64,000 bases of DNA from Cladobotryum mycophilum (taxonomy: Eukaryota; Ascomycota; Sordariomycetes; Hypocreales; Hypocreaceae): the NCBI GenBank assembly GCA_036429605.1, contig CM071590.1:3348001-3412000 (forward strand). Reading direction: 5' to 3'. Every line of letters begins with the position of its first letter. Position 1 is the first letter of the stretch. Under the pieces are notes generated by a model. The model saw only the letters and a list, made by a program, of their open reading frames with translations. It searched no databases and had not been told where the DNA came from. A program made the translations under genes and the position numbers. Shown piece by piece: positions 22,348 through 33,422 of this stretch.

Positions 22348-23630
22348 AAGGGACTGAAGACGCGAAAGGTTTCTTTTTGGGTTGAAGCCTAGTCTTTAGG
22401 GGGAGTCGGAGTCGGGGAACCACGGTGTGCGCAAAGGGGGAGAGGGTTAGCATCATCAAGTTTTTGTTTTTGGGAATGCGGCGATGTGTACGCCATCCTT
22501 TACATGACACTCCTCTTGTGTGTTGATAGTTTCTCTCTCTCCCTCTCTCAACTATTTCATCACCCACATACCTACTCGGTGAAAGAAAGAATCATCATCG
22601 GAATCCGATCCATGCCCATGTCCGTATTCCCGATCAACTTCATCCCGGCACATCTTTTCAAATGCTGTTGAACGTACCTCGTCTGGGATGTCCGCCAGAG
22701 TCCGCAACCAAAGCCCGCCTACCGCACGCCGTATCTATATGGCGGAGTATAAATCCTGCCCAGAGGTAGTCTGAATGAAAGGATCATAAGCCAAAGCTGG
22801 TGCGGGGAAAATGTTTATTTCCAAGAGAAATAATAGAAAAGAAGAAGAAAACATCAAGCTTCCTATAGAATCCGGCGTTAGGAGAAGTCCGGAGGAGGCA
22901 AGATGAGGGAGAGCCGGAGTTCCTGTTTTGCTGCATGTATGTATGTATGTATGCTGTGCTGTGGTGTTCCAACTTCCCAAATAGGAAACCCTTCCGCTTT
23001 TTAAGCAATTCGGTCATGCATTGTATCTCTGGTAATGCGTACCTATATGTCTTCACGTCCCGTCTGTACATAACGGCAAGAGACGGGAGACTTCGCCACT
23101 TGATATTCCGCTGGCTCGGACCGGAAACTAGCCCATCGTATTTGGGTAGTAGATCCGATCCAAGGCAAACGGACCGAGGGCATTGAAAATCGTGAAGCGA
23201 GAGAGAGGGAGGGAGAGATCCATTCCGTTCGTGATCACGTTGGCACACGCGCACACGCACATTTCCATTTCCCATTCCATTTTCGTTCTCCATCGTCGAC
23301 CCCGCCCGCCGTTCGTTGTTAAGGGATTTTTTAAACCCGCGCGCTTATTAATTAATCCATCTTCCATAGACTCCGTACGTGTCAAGCAGGTAAACAACAA
23401 CATCTGAGCTTGTACTGGTGACGTCGGCAAAACGGTAGATCTTCTTTAGAAGCTTTGAACGAAGCTCCATCAGTCTTAAGGCGCACAAGTGGTTGGCACT
23501 AGGTTTAGTCCCAATTCGTCTTATCATCGTGGCCGCGATCCATAAGTAGTAGCCCAGCTCCTCGCCATTAGGCATTCATTCCATCACTTCATTTCTACGG
23601 CAAGCAAATTTCGTTTCATCTTCAGCAGCC
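22348..23630. other. Intergenic region
   Basis: No supported gene. There are CT-rich and (GTAT)n-type short repeats (about 22933-22951) and a (CA)/(CG)-rich patch near 23240-23265. The right end is the promoter of the aldo-keto reductase gene. Confidence 0.4.
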
Positions 23631-24755
23631 ATGACTACCATTCTCGGCAAAGAAGTTGGCCCCATTGGCTTTGGTCTTATGGGTAAGTATTGACAGGCGC
23701 TTTTTATGGTAATTCATCACTCATCGGGAGCTACAAACTCATCCGATTCATAGGCTTCACTTGGCGACCTGAGCTACCCCCTTGGACCAAGCCATCGATG
23801 CACTCAAGGCTGCTTTAAACAATGGCCTGACTCTGTGGAACGGCGGCGAGTTCTACGGTACTCCCGAATATAACAGCATGACCTTGCTCAAGGCTTACTT
23901 CACCAAGTATCCCGAAGATGCCGACAAAGTTACTCTGGTCGTCAAGGGCGGCACCAGCCTCGTGACATCAAAGCCCGACGGATCCCCCGAAAATATCCGC
24001 CGATCACTAGATGCCATCATTGACCAACTGGGAGGCACGAAGAAACTTGACCTATTCAACTGCGCAAGGAGAGACCCGAATGTTCCTCTGGAAGTGACTT
24101 TTGGCGTCATTCAGAAGGAATATGTTGATACTGGCAAGCTTGGCGGCATTGCACTCTCTGAATGCCGAGAAGAGACCATTCATGAAGCCGTCAAGCATGC
24201 CAAAATCGACCTTGTTGAGATCGAGCTCAGTCTTTTTACTCCGGACGTTCTTACCAACGGTGTTGCCGCCGCGTGTGCCAAGTATGACATTCCCATGTTG
24301 GGATACTCGCCCGTAGGGAAAGGTGTAAGTTTTCCGTCTTGAACGGCTCATCATTGCTGCCAATGCCATCCAACAGCTAACGGACGCAGATGCTTGCGGG
24401 CAGGTTCAAGGATCCGTCAAACACAAAGGAGCTCGGTATGCTCGCGTCATTCCCTCGTTTCCAGGGTGAGGCTTTTGAGCACAACTATAAGCTAGTCACT
24501 CAAGTCGAGGCCATAGCCAAGGAGAAAGGCTGCACCTCGGCCCAGATTGCTATTAGCTGGGTGCAGAACCTCGGCGACAAACCCGAACTACCAGCCATCA
24601 TCCCCATCCCAGGAGCGACGACCGTGGCCCGAGTGGAAGAGAACTCGAAGCTCATCAAATTGACCGCGGAGGAGATGAAGAAGTTGGATGACTTGGCTGC
24701 AAATTTTGAAACAGTTGGAGCACGCTATCCTGCTCATGTACCAATTAACACATAG
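23631..24755 (+). CDS. Aldo-keto reductase, pyridoxal reductase-like, with a frame break
   Basis: This NADPH-dependent TIM-barrel oxidoreductase most resembles fungal pyridoxal reductase (fission yeast Plr1/YakC type), which reduces pyridoxal to pyridoxine in the vitamin B6 salvage pathway. Exons are 23631-23682, 23754-24324 and 24390-24755, with introns of 71 and 65 nt. Recognisable parts are GPIGFGLMGFTWRP at the N-terminus, WNGGEFYGTPEYNS with the catalytic Tyr, LVVKGG with the active-site Lys region, GYSPVGKGMLAGRF, and the coenzyme-binding end IPIPGATTVARVEEN. Eight codons into exon 2 the frame breaks: at 23773-23784 (GAGCTACCCCCTTGG) the frame must move by -1 to enter LDQAIDALKAA. One extra base there gives about 329 residues, the normal family length. 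As written, the frame is lost 27 residues in. No alternative acceptor I tried repairs it. Confidence 0.88.
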
Positions 24756-25452
24756 AGGCTTGCATCATGGTTGAAGCACTGGGTAGCTAGGGATCATTGT
24801 CAGCAATCAATACTGGTTTTAATGCAACAACACTGATGATACGATGATATTGGTGACTCAGCTAAGAGTTATCTGCATCAGGCCAAAAATAGCCTTTAGA
24901 ATTGCAGAATTCATAAAAATGAATCCATCACGGTCCAAGCAGAATGAAGAGAAAAGTTGGGATAAAGCTTACCATTCCAAAAATAAAGCCGAGGCTGAAA
25001 TAGCTTCAATGACTATGGTAAATAGTCATTTTGGGCACCAATAATCCAGCCCATGCTATTGAACATGTATCTATTTTCAGGGCTTTTGAAGAATAAGAGG
25101 GTTCAAGTTGAGGATGGAAAGATGTCGCCTTAAATTTCTTTGGTGTGACATGTGCACGTGACCCAGTCAGACAGGTGGGCCCTTGTACCATCTTGAGCGA
25201 GATGGGCCGTCATGCTTGTCATTTTATCAAGCACCTGTGTTGGACTTTATGCCATGTGTATGTTGATCTGGTTTACCGGCACAATCGGAAGAAAAAAGAA
25301 GAAAAAGAGAAGAAAATTCAGGATGCCGTTGTAATTCGCCCAAGGCTCGGCTCATGTTTAAGGGGTATACGATAAAATACGTCTTCGCCAACCATTTATC
25401 TACAAGGGAAAGGTTCCAAAAGTGATATGCCTGCGCCAACATCAAACATGTA
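24756..25452. other. Convergent intergenic region
   Basis: This 700-bp spacer separates two genes transcribed toward each other (aldo-keto reductase and dynein intermediate chain). It should hold both 3' UTRs. I see no gene or clear poly(A) hexamer. Confidence 0.4.
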
Positions 25453-27610
25453 TTAAACCATCATTGCCCCATTCATGCCAACCGCCTCCACGCGATTCAC
25501 AAGTTTTTTAACATTTGTCCATTCCTCATTCTTTAATGCCTCCTTGCCACCCAACCCACTGGCTACCTCGAAAACGGTCAAGGAGCCATCAATACCACCG
25601 GTAGCGATGCGCTTGCCATCATTCGGCTCCCAAGCCAACTTGTTCAAGCTCTTTGATAGCATAGTTCTTCCGTCTTGACGAGCGCTGGGTGTTATCCTGG
25701 ACACAGGTTCCTCTGTGTCTACAGCGATATCCCAGAACTCAAGCCAGCCAGCACCGTCCACAAGTGCAAAGATGCTGGGCTTCACAGGCGACCATTTGGC
25801 ATCGTACACGACATCCTCACGCACGAAATCGATCAATGGAGAAATAGTACCATCACCCGTGCCGATCGTCGACGTAGCTGCCGGAGCACGAACCTTCCAG
25901 AGTTTCACACTCCAATCCAGTGATGATGAGATCGCTAGATCGCCGAGGTCCACAGGGCCCCTGGCCGGATGGAAGTCGACTGACATGACTGGCGCCGTAT
26001 GGCCCTTGTAGCTGATCTTCTTATCGACGCCGGCTTTTGCTCCAGCACGATCATACCTGTGGCAAGGGAATATAGTCCCTTCTTCACTTCCGACTAGGAA
26101 GAAGGTAGGATCTGTCTGAGGAAATGAAAGACATGTGGGACTAACATCCTCCACGGCAACCTTGCCCTGGCTGGGGTTCTTCAGCTCAAGCAACTCCTGG
26201 GGCTGAGCGAAGACATCCATACTCCAGCCACAAACCACACCATCAGTTGAACAAGAGATGATGTTGTTTGCATTTTGCGTTCCGACAATATCAACACAGT
26301 AGATGGGATGAGCGTGGCCGTAGCCGGTTAGTGGTGTTTTCTGGACAGGCGCTGCTTTGGCTCGCGTATCCCAAAGCAATACCTGGCCACTGTACGAGCC
26401 ACCGATGATGAGATTCTGATGGTATGGGGAGAATTTCGCCGACAGAATGTCCGACTGCGCTGTGAAGACATATTCTGGTCGGTTATGCATGTGGATATTC
26501 CAGACCTGAACGAGACCGTCTGGTTCGTGCGGGGCCGTTGGGTTCTTGGTATAAGACGCCAGCAAGAGTTCACTGAACTTTGGCGAGAAATCAATACCGC
26601 TGATCATTCGCTTCTTGGACCAACGATCATCAAAGAACTGTGCCACCTCCTTAATTCTGTGTATTCCGCGGCCTCCTGTATTGCCGCTCTCCTCATCTTC
26701 GTCGTCAAGATCCTTTCCTCGCAATGCATAGTCGGTAAGAATATCGTATGTTTCTTGGTCAAGGGCCCTTTCAATGACTTTAGTGGACTGTTCAAGGAAA
26801 TCGACGAATTCATCTGATCTTGTGACCGCTTCGAGCTCCTCAATGGTGAGTTCTCTGGATGGAAAGTTTGTAGATGCGAGAGGGTTGGCAGCCGTAGTGG
26901 TATCGCTTAATAGTTCCTTGGTTGCTCTCAACTCTTCCTCCACCTCTTGCCTGATCTTCTGTCGCAATTCTTCTTCCCTGTCACGCTCCCGCCTGCTTAA
27001 CCGCTTGGTAGGCGTGGCGGTGCCCGACAAGTCTTCGGCGTCAGATAGATTTGATGCAGCTCGAGGTCTTGTTTGGGTGGGCCATTCGTCCGTCGTCTGG
27101 ACACCTTTACTGTATGAGAAGATTTCCTTTACCGGTGAAGGGGGGCACTCGTAAACTGTCGTTAGAGGTACGGTGCTGAGACTAAGTGGTGGCGGTGGAG
27201 GTGGAGGTAGTGCTGTTTGTCCATTCTGTGTAGCTGCATACTCAGATGTTGCGGTGCTGATCTCGCCGGCGCTGAGAACACTGTTTGGCCTGCTGCTTCC
27301 ACGTGGTGCGGGAGATCCAGGAGTTCCCGCGATGGTCGATCCGGGTCTGCTATCGCCTACTAGGGTGTTGATGAGGTGTTCGATTTCGCGGCGACTATCG
27401 GCTCTTGACGGCGACGGTGATATCAACTATGCAAGCACGCAATATTAGAACGCGCCGCGACAACATATTCGGAAGACGGTAACGAACACCGGGAGAATGA
27501 ATGGCAGTGCCATGAGTTGTTATGGACTGGTTGGCCCGAAGTTCCCTCTGCCGCTTAAGCTCTGCAAGCTTTGCCTTTTTGGCAAGAATCTCTTCTCTAC
27601 GCTGCTGCAT
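25453..27610 (-). CDS. Cytoplasmic dynein intermediate chain
   Basis: The intermediate chain is the WD40 subunit that links the dynein heavy chain to light chains and dynactin for minus-end transport along microtubules, nuclear positioning and hyphal growth. Exon 1 is 27610-27488 and exon 2 is 27426-25453; the 61-nt intron uses GTTCGT as donor and CATAG as acceptor. Total 698 residues. The N-terminus MQQRREEILAKKAKLAELK is the dynactin p150-binding coiled coil. A Ser/Pro-rich linker with eight consecutive prolines follows, then a light-chain-binding region (KEIFSYSKGVQTTDEW carries the TQT-like LC8 site), a charged helix (LSRRERDREEELRQKIRQE) and a C-terminal WD40 propeller from about residue 300 (LVQVWNIH, VLLWDTRAK, VKLWKVR, LEFWDIA). 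It shares a 690-bp divergent promoter region with ATP synthase subunit e. Confidence 0.95.
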
Positions 27611-28300
27611 CGTCACAGTCCCACGGTCCCATTGCGGGACGAGCTGAAAGTCGGGAGAAGAAGCAACGGGGGGAAGGGGGTTGAACTGAAGGCTGGCTCA
27701 ACGACAAGCTACGGCGGCGGCGAAGACAAAATTTAACGAGGGGTTGTTGGTTCAGACAGCACAGCTAAAATATTGGTTGAGGCAAGACAGGCGTAGAATA
27801 AAATAAAAACGGTCTTTGAAATAAAATATTGGAAATGTCCTTGGGCGGTTATAGAATTGAGTTGAGGTTTGGAAGCGCTTGGACTCAACAACAGCCCTGG
27901 AGGTTGTCTACATGCACTCCTTTCACTACCAAGGGCGACTTTCTTGTATCGCCCGCCGCCTTATCAGAAGCAAACGCCCCTCAATGCTCAGTGAAGGTGG
28001 CATTCCACCAATGCACGTGACTTACAGTGGTTTTAGTGGCTGCCAGGGGCCCAAGCCTTGCCAGCTTTGGCCGAGCTTCCAGCGCTTGTTTCTCTGATGC
28101 TGGAAAAACTGCGACTTTTCCCGAGAAGTTAAGGTATTTTCAAATCTTCAAATCTCAGCCGACGCAACAATTCCCTCGAGCCACTCTCTCGACAGGGTCT
28201 GATCGACAGCCATTGTCGAACCCCAGGAACTCGCCTTTACGACCCGATTGCTCCTCCATACACCCGCGCGCCTTGCGATTCCTTTTCTTTTTATTTTACA
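27611..28300. promoter_or_regulatory. Divergent promoter, dynein IC / ATP synthase subunit e
   Basis: This 690-bp region separates two start codons on opposite strands. AT-rich sequence around 27770-27840 and pyrimidine-rich sequence near 28160-28290 are the likely promoter elements. No gene is seen inside it. Confidence 0.4.
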
Positions 28301-28689
28301 ATGTCGTCAACAGGAGTCAACGTATGTGTTGCACTATCATAATCCTCTCTCGTGCCCAAGTCTTTGTGCATGTGCATGTGCATTACCTATGCCGCATTCG
28401 CCTCAGTCTTGCGATGCCGACCCGCAATTGATCATGTCTATGCGACGCAATATCTGATTGATTCGATTCCAGGTCCTCCGGTGGTCTGCCCTGGCCTTTG
28501 GTGTCTTCTACGGTTTCACCCACCAGCGAACCATCACTGCGACACACAAGGCCCAGCAGGAGAAGCACGACTATGAGCACAAGCAAAAGTTGATAGAGCA
28601 GGCCAAGGCGGAGTATGCGAAGAAGACGAACCCTTCCATTGCTTCAGCAGATGATGGTACGATTTTCCCCTGGCCGGTTTGACTTGGCT

Positions 28690-28720
<31 letters not shown>

Positions 28721-28863
28721 TGAGTCCGAGCCTGAGCCTGAATCTGGCATGTGATAATCTCCCAGGCAATAAACTAACTTGGCAATTAGTTGTTACGGAT
28801 GTAGACAGCCCGAAGTTCGATCTCGAGAAATTCTTGCAAAAGGTTGCCAAGGAGAACCCTTAA
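28301..28863 (+). CDS. ATP21: Mitochondrial F1Fo-ATP synthase subunit e
   Basis: Subunit e (yeast Tim11/Atp21) sits in the inner membrane and helps ATP synthase dimerise and shape cristae. Exons are 28301-28321 (7 codons), 28473-28656 and 28790-28863, giving 92 residues; introns are 151 and 133 nt. The protein starts MSSTGVNVLRWSALAFGVFYGF. The single membrane helix contains the conserved dimerisation motif GxxxG at residues 17-21 (GVFYG). A charged coiled-coil helix follows (QEKHDYEHKQKLIEQAKAEY), and the C-terminus KFDLEKFLQKVAKENP is typical. Intron 2 carries a GAGCCC hexamer repeat. Without that splice the frame would stop at 28682, so the splice is needed for the conserved C-terminus. 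Confidence 0.94.
28692..28744 (+). repeat. Intronic GAGCCC hexanucleotide repeat
   Basis: About eight GAGCCC/GAGCCT/GAGTCC-like units fill the middle of intron 2 of the ATP synthase subunit e gene. The first four are exact and the later ones have drifted. Confidence 0.9.
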
Positions 28864-29851
28864 TCTTGCATCAGGAACCGTTACGAATGGAGGGGTAAAA
28901 AAGGGGAGTGCCATGCGACAAAAGTTGGCATATGAAGTATCTAGCTGTCATGGGAATCCGGAACGTCTTACGAGGCATAATGAGGCCCCATGATGGCAAA
29001 AGCCGTGTTTATCTGAAACCACACATGGCGCTGCTGCATAGAGGTTTCCTTGGGTCATTGTTTACTCAACTGTACAAGTGTAAAATACACTCAAATTAGA
29101 AGAGTCGGGGGTAAAATGTTACCAAAAGTATCATGACAATTGCAATGGCTAGATAACGACTTGAAGAATTGCCAATGGCATCAATATGTTGCCATGCATA
29201 CAAGTGGTGATTGCGGCGTTTGGATTTTGCATTTCAATTACCTGGATGCGATATGCCAGGAGATGCATAACCGCGGTTGGAAGCTCGTTGTAAACCAGGT
29301 ATCTAACTTGGTGGAGTTTCTCTCAGATTCTTTGTCTAGAGTAGGTACGGTGAGATGTATAGATGGAATATCTGGATTCCAAGTTTCAATTAGCTAGAGG
29401 TAGGTATTGTGTGATATTCTTTTGAATTAAAGTACAAGTCATTATTTTAATCCATAAGCACCCTACATATATGTATATATTCTAGCCAGTGGGTTTCATG
29501 GTACCCAGCCAGTAAATATACAAGCAAGAAATTATTTTCCCAGTCCCCTAAGATCCTTAATGCCTTGAAACTGAAGAAACTTATAATTTCCCTTCTGCTT
29601 TATACGACTCTCAGTAATAGTTCAGGTGAAGCTTATCGCGAATTGCAGGGAATAATCATGGCGGGATGGCTGTCGGCAAAAAGCCGGCACTGACGTTACT
29701 CAGGCTCCACATTTCACAAAGGTGTGTACGTAGCCTACCAAAGCTCCAAGCTGTCCTCTCACCACACTGCACTGCACTGCATGTTGTGCTTCAGAACGAC
29801 TCCTCCATCAACCTCAAGGGGATTTATTGCCGACATCAGTGCCAAGTCACA
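28864..29851. other. Intergenic region
   Basis: No supported gene. The sequence is AT-rich with TATATATG-like stretches near 29465-29485. The STT3 promoter and leader occupy the right end; an in-frame ATG at 29666 exists but would add 62 residues not typical of STT3. Confidence 0.4.
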
Positions 29852-32355
29852 ATGGCGGCGACCAAACCCCAAGGTGGTGCTGTGAAAGCCACAGATAACA
29901 GCACAAAGACTCTACTTAGAGTCGTCATTCTCTGCTTCATTGCGGCCACAGCCATTTCAAGTCGTCTCTTCTCTGTAATTCGTAGGTGTTGATCTTGGGT
30001 GTGGCACTTGATGCCAAGACCAAACCTTTTCCAACAATCACAATTGCTTATCAGTTCGCTAACTTGTTGCATTTCAGGATTCGAAAGTATCATTCACGAA
30101 TGTCAGTTCATCCGCAATGGCGCGCGCAAGCTTGCAATGTCACTGACCAATTCCTAGTTGATCCATGGTTCAACTTCCGAGCTACCAAGTACCTCGTCGC
30201 GAATGGCTTCTATAAATTCTGGGACTGGTTTGACGACCGGACATGGCATCCTCTCGGCCGAGTTACGGGAGGTACCTTGTATCCCGGCCTCATGGTCACC
30301 AGCGGTGCCATCTATCATGCCCTACGAACCCTGACGGTTCCTGTCGACATTCGCAATATCTGTGTTTTACTTGCGCCGGCCTTTTCGGGTCTCACTGCAT
30401 TTGCGTCATACCTTCTCACCAATGAGATGACTACGTCGCCGTCTGCCGGTCTCCTTTCTGCTGCCTTCATGGGAATTGCTCCTGGATACATTTCGAGATC
30501 GGTTGCGGGCAGTTACGACAATGAGGCCATTGCCATCTTTCTGCTCGTCTTCACCTTTTACTTGTGGATCAAGGCGCTCAAGTTGGGATCAATGTTGTGG
30601 GGTGCACTTTGTGCGCTGTTCTACGGCTACATGGTGGCATCGTGGGGTGGATATGCCTTCATTACTTGCCTGCTGCCATTGCACTCCCTCGTTCTGATCT
30701 GCATGGGAAGATTCAGCACTCGTCTTTACGTCAGCTATACTACCTGGTATGCGCTGGGAACGTTGGCCAGTATGCAGATCCCATTCGTTGGCTTTTTGCC
30801 TGTCAAAACTAGCGAGCATATGCCCGCTCTCGGTATGAAACCTCCTTACTACTTCCAACTACAATACTGATAGACGTTGAAGGCATCTTTGGCTTCGTCC
30901 AACTCATTGGCTTCATTCAATACGTGCGATCTGCCATCTCCGGCAAGCAGTTTCAGACTTTCGTTGTCACCATTTTGGTCGGCACCTTTGGCCTCGGCTT
31001 GCTTGGTCTTGTTGCGCTCACTTCGCTGGGTTATATTGCTCCTTGGAGCGGCAGATTCTACTCCCTGTGGGATACGGGTTATGCAAAGATTCACATTCCC
31101 ATCATTGCATCCGTCTCAGAGCATCAGCCTACCGCATGGCCTGCTTTCTTCTTCGATTTGAACATGCTCATCTGGCTCTTCCCAGCTGGTGTCTACCTTT
31201 GTTTCCAGGATCTGAGGGATGAGCATGTCTTCGTTGTTGTATATGCCCTCTTTGGTAGCTACTTCTCCGGTGTCATGGTTCGTCTTATGCTCACCCTCAC
31301 ACCGATTGTTTGCGTTGCTGCTGCCATGGCAGCGTCCCAGATCCTCGATACCTATCTGGTCATGAAGTCTCCTTCGGCTCCTTCAGAACAAGAGGCCACT
31401 GAAGCTGCACCAAAGAAGGCCAAGAACACTGGCTTGCGGGGTAGTGATAAGCCGACTGTTGGCATCTACAAACTTATGTCAAAGGTTATGGTTGCCGGCT
31501 CCATGACTGTCTATCTTTTGATGTTCGTCTCGCACTGCACTTGGGTCACTTCTAACGCCTACTCTTCGCCCTCTGTGGTCCTTGCGAGCCGTATGCCTGA
31601 CGGAAGTCAGCACATCATTGATGACTACCGAGAGGCGTACCAGTGGCTGCGCCAGAACACAAAGGAGGACGCCAAGATTATGTCCTGGTGGGATTACGGC
31701 TATCAAATCGGTGGTATGGCTGACAGGCCAACCCTGGTTGACAACAACACCTGGAACAATACCCATATTGCCACAGTTGGCAAGGCCATGAGCTCCAGAG
31801 AGGAAGTCAGCTATCCCATTATGCGCCAGCATGAGGTTGACTATGTTCTTGTTGTATTTGGTGCTCTTCTCGGCTATTCTGGAGACGACATCAACAAGTT
31901 CCTGTGGATGGTTCGTATCGCAGAAGGCATTTGGCCCGATGAGGTCAAAGAGCGAGATTTCTTCACCTCTCGTGGCGAGTACCGTGTCGACGAGGGAGCC
32001 ACGGAAACCATGAAGAACAGCTTGATGTAAGTGTCCAATCCCATACTATGATGAGTTTTCCCCCCAGATCTAACAGTAGAGCAGGTACAAGATGTCTTAT
32101 TACAACTATCACTCTCTGTTCCCTGCGGGACAGGCTGCTGATCGGGTTCGAGGTGTTCGACTTCCAGACCACGGCCCCGTTCTCAACACCCTTGAGGAGG
32201 CTTATACTAGTGAGAACTGGATCATCCGAATTTACAAGGTCAAGGACCTGGACAATGTCGGCCGTGATCATGCTGCCGTTGCCGCATTCGAGCGTGGTCA
32301 GAAGAAGAAGAAGACAAGTAAGAAGAGGGGTGCCCGTGTTCTGCGAGTTGACTAG
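29852..32355 (+). CDS. STT3: Oligosaccharyltransferase catalytic subunit STT3
   Basis: STT3 transfers the preassembled glycan from dolichol pyrophosphate to Asn in N-x-S/T sequons in the ER lumen. Five exons (29852-29981, 30078-30101, 30158-30832, 30883-32026, 32085-32355) give 747 residues, the usual fungal length. Exon 2 is only 24 nt and encodes most of RFESIIHEF, followed by DPWFNFR (Asp53, the DxD-like catalytic metal-binding region). Thirteen or so membrane segments follow, then the lumenal catalytic motif WWDYG at 545-549 with GYQIGGMADRPTLVDNNTWN. The C-terminus is Lys-rich (RGQKKKKTSKKRGARV). At intron 3 two acceptors are possible: TGATAG at 30873 and TGAAG at 30882. I use the second, which gives the conserved HMPALGIFGFVQ without an extra DVE. 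Confidence 0.97.
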
Positions 32356-33422
32356 ATTTTTTGCATCTATGGTTCGGGTATGGGGAAAGGGGCAAGGCAA
32401 AAAGTTATGGCCGGTTGTTCCTAGTTACCTAGACAAAAGCATGTCTGAAATGTATATCAGTGTATGAATTTACAAAAAGGAACTGTTAAATGCTTGTGTG
32501 TGCTTGGGTCAAATTCATGGAATACTGTGATCTCACGGAGTTAGTTGAGTCTGGGAGAACCAATTGGTTTCTTCTAAACGGTCTGATTTGAGGTGTCGCA
32601 CTATTGTCATATGTGGACAATGGTATTGAAATCCACGACAATACTCTCGGCACTAGATCAGACATTGCAAGTAAACTGCCACAGTCGATTATAATTGCTC
32701 CAACGATTCCTTCATCTGATCATGGTCTCATCCAGCTTTCTTTGTTCTCTCATAGAGGCGTCTGAGGAGTCTCCGTCTTGTGTTTACAGCAAGCAGGTCT
32801 ACGTCAAGAACGAGACAACTCTTTATTTATTTTGGCCATTTTCATCATCTTTCCAAAGCTGTTTGAGTTCTCTCAGAGATATCCACAACTAGACAAATAC
32901 GACTGGGTAGGTATATATTCCTACTCCCGACATCAACTTGGGCTGGACCCAGTGTTGTGTTATCTTGAGTTTGCACCTCACCTTGTCGGATCTATGAATT
33001 GAGAGTTGCATGAATTTCTTGCCAGTCGAGATCCTGTTTGGTTTATTTGTTATGATTTCTAGTCTTGTCTCCTGTCTCTGGCAAGTTGGTCTTCTGTCTG
33101 CCAGTTGTAGCCAGCCGGCATCACTGATAAGTCCACAGCAAACGCAGCACATAGAACAGAAGAGCTGCCAGCTGGCAGTCCAGTCCCATTTCACGTGTCA
33201 TGGTCTCGTCTTAATTCGCGTCTCCTTTTTTGTTTTCTCACAATATTTTCACTTTATCAATCTTTCTTTCTTCCCTATCCGTTAGCACTTCCATCCCATC
33301 CCCCCTTCGCTCTCGTTTTTTCTTTCTTTCTTCTCTTTTCTTTCTTGTTTCTGCTTCCCACCGCATCCTCCCATTGGCAGGATCTTGTTCTTGTGCTTTT
33401 CAAACATCGAGCTTTCGGCACA
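32356..33422. other. Intergenic region
   Basis: No supported gene. The right third (about 33210-33420) is strongly pyrimidine-rich and is the likely promoter/leader of the gene at 33423. Confidence 0.4.

Noticed and set aside
29666..29851. 62-codon in-frame extension of STT3
   Set aside because: STT3 proteins start close to the first membrane helix, and the extension has no targeting or conserved character.
30874..30882. Alternative STT3 intron 3 acceptor after TGATAG
   Set aside because: It keeps the frame but inserts three residues (DVE) into a conserved membrane-proximal segment; the acceptor at 30882 gives the family sequence HMPALGIFGF.
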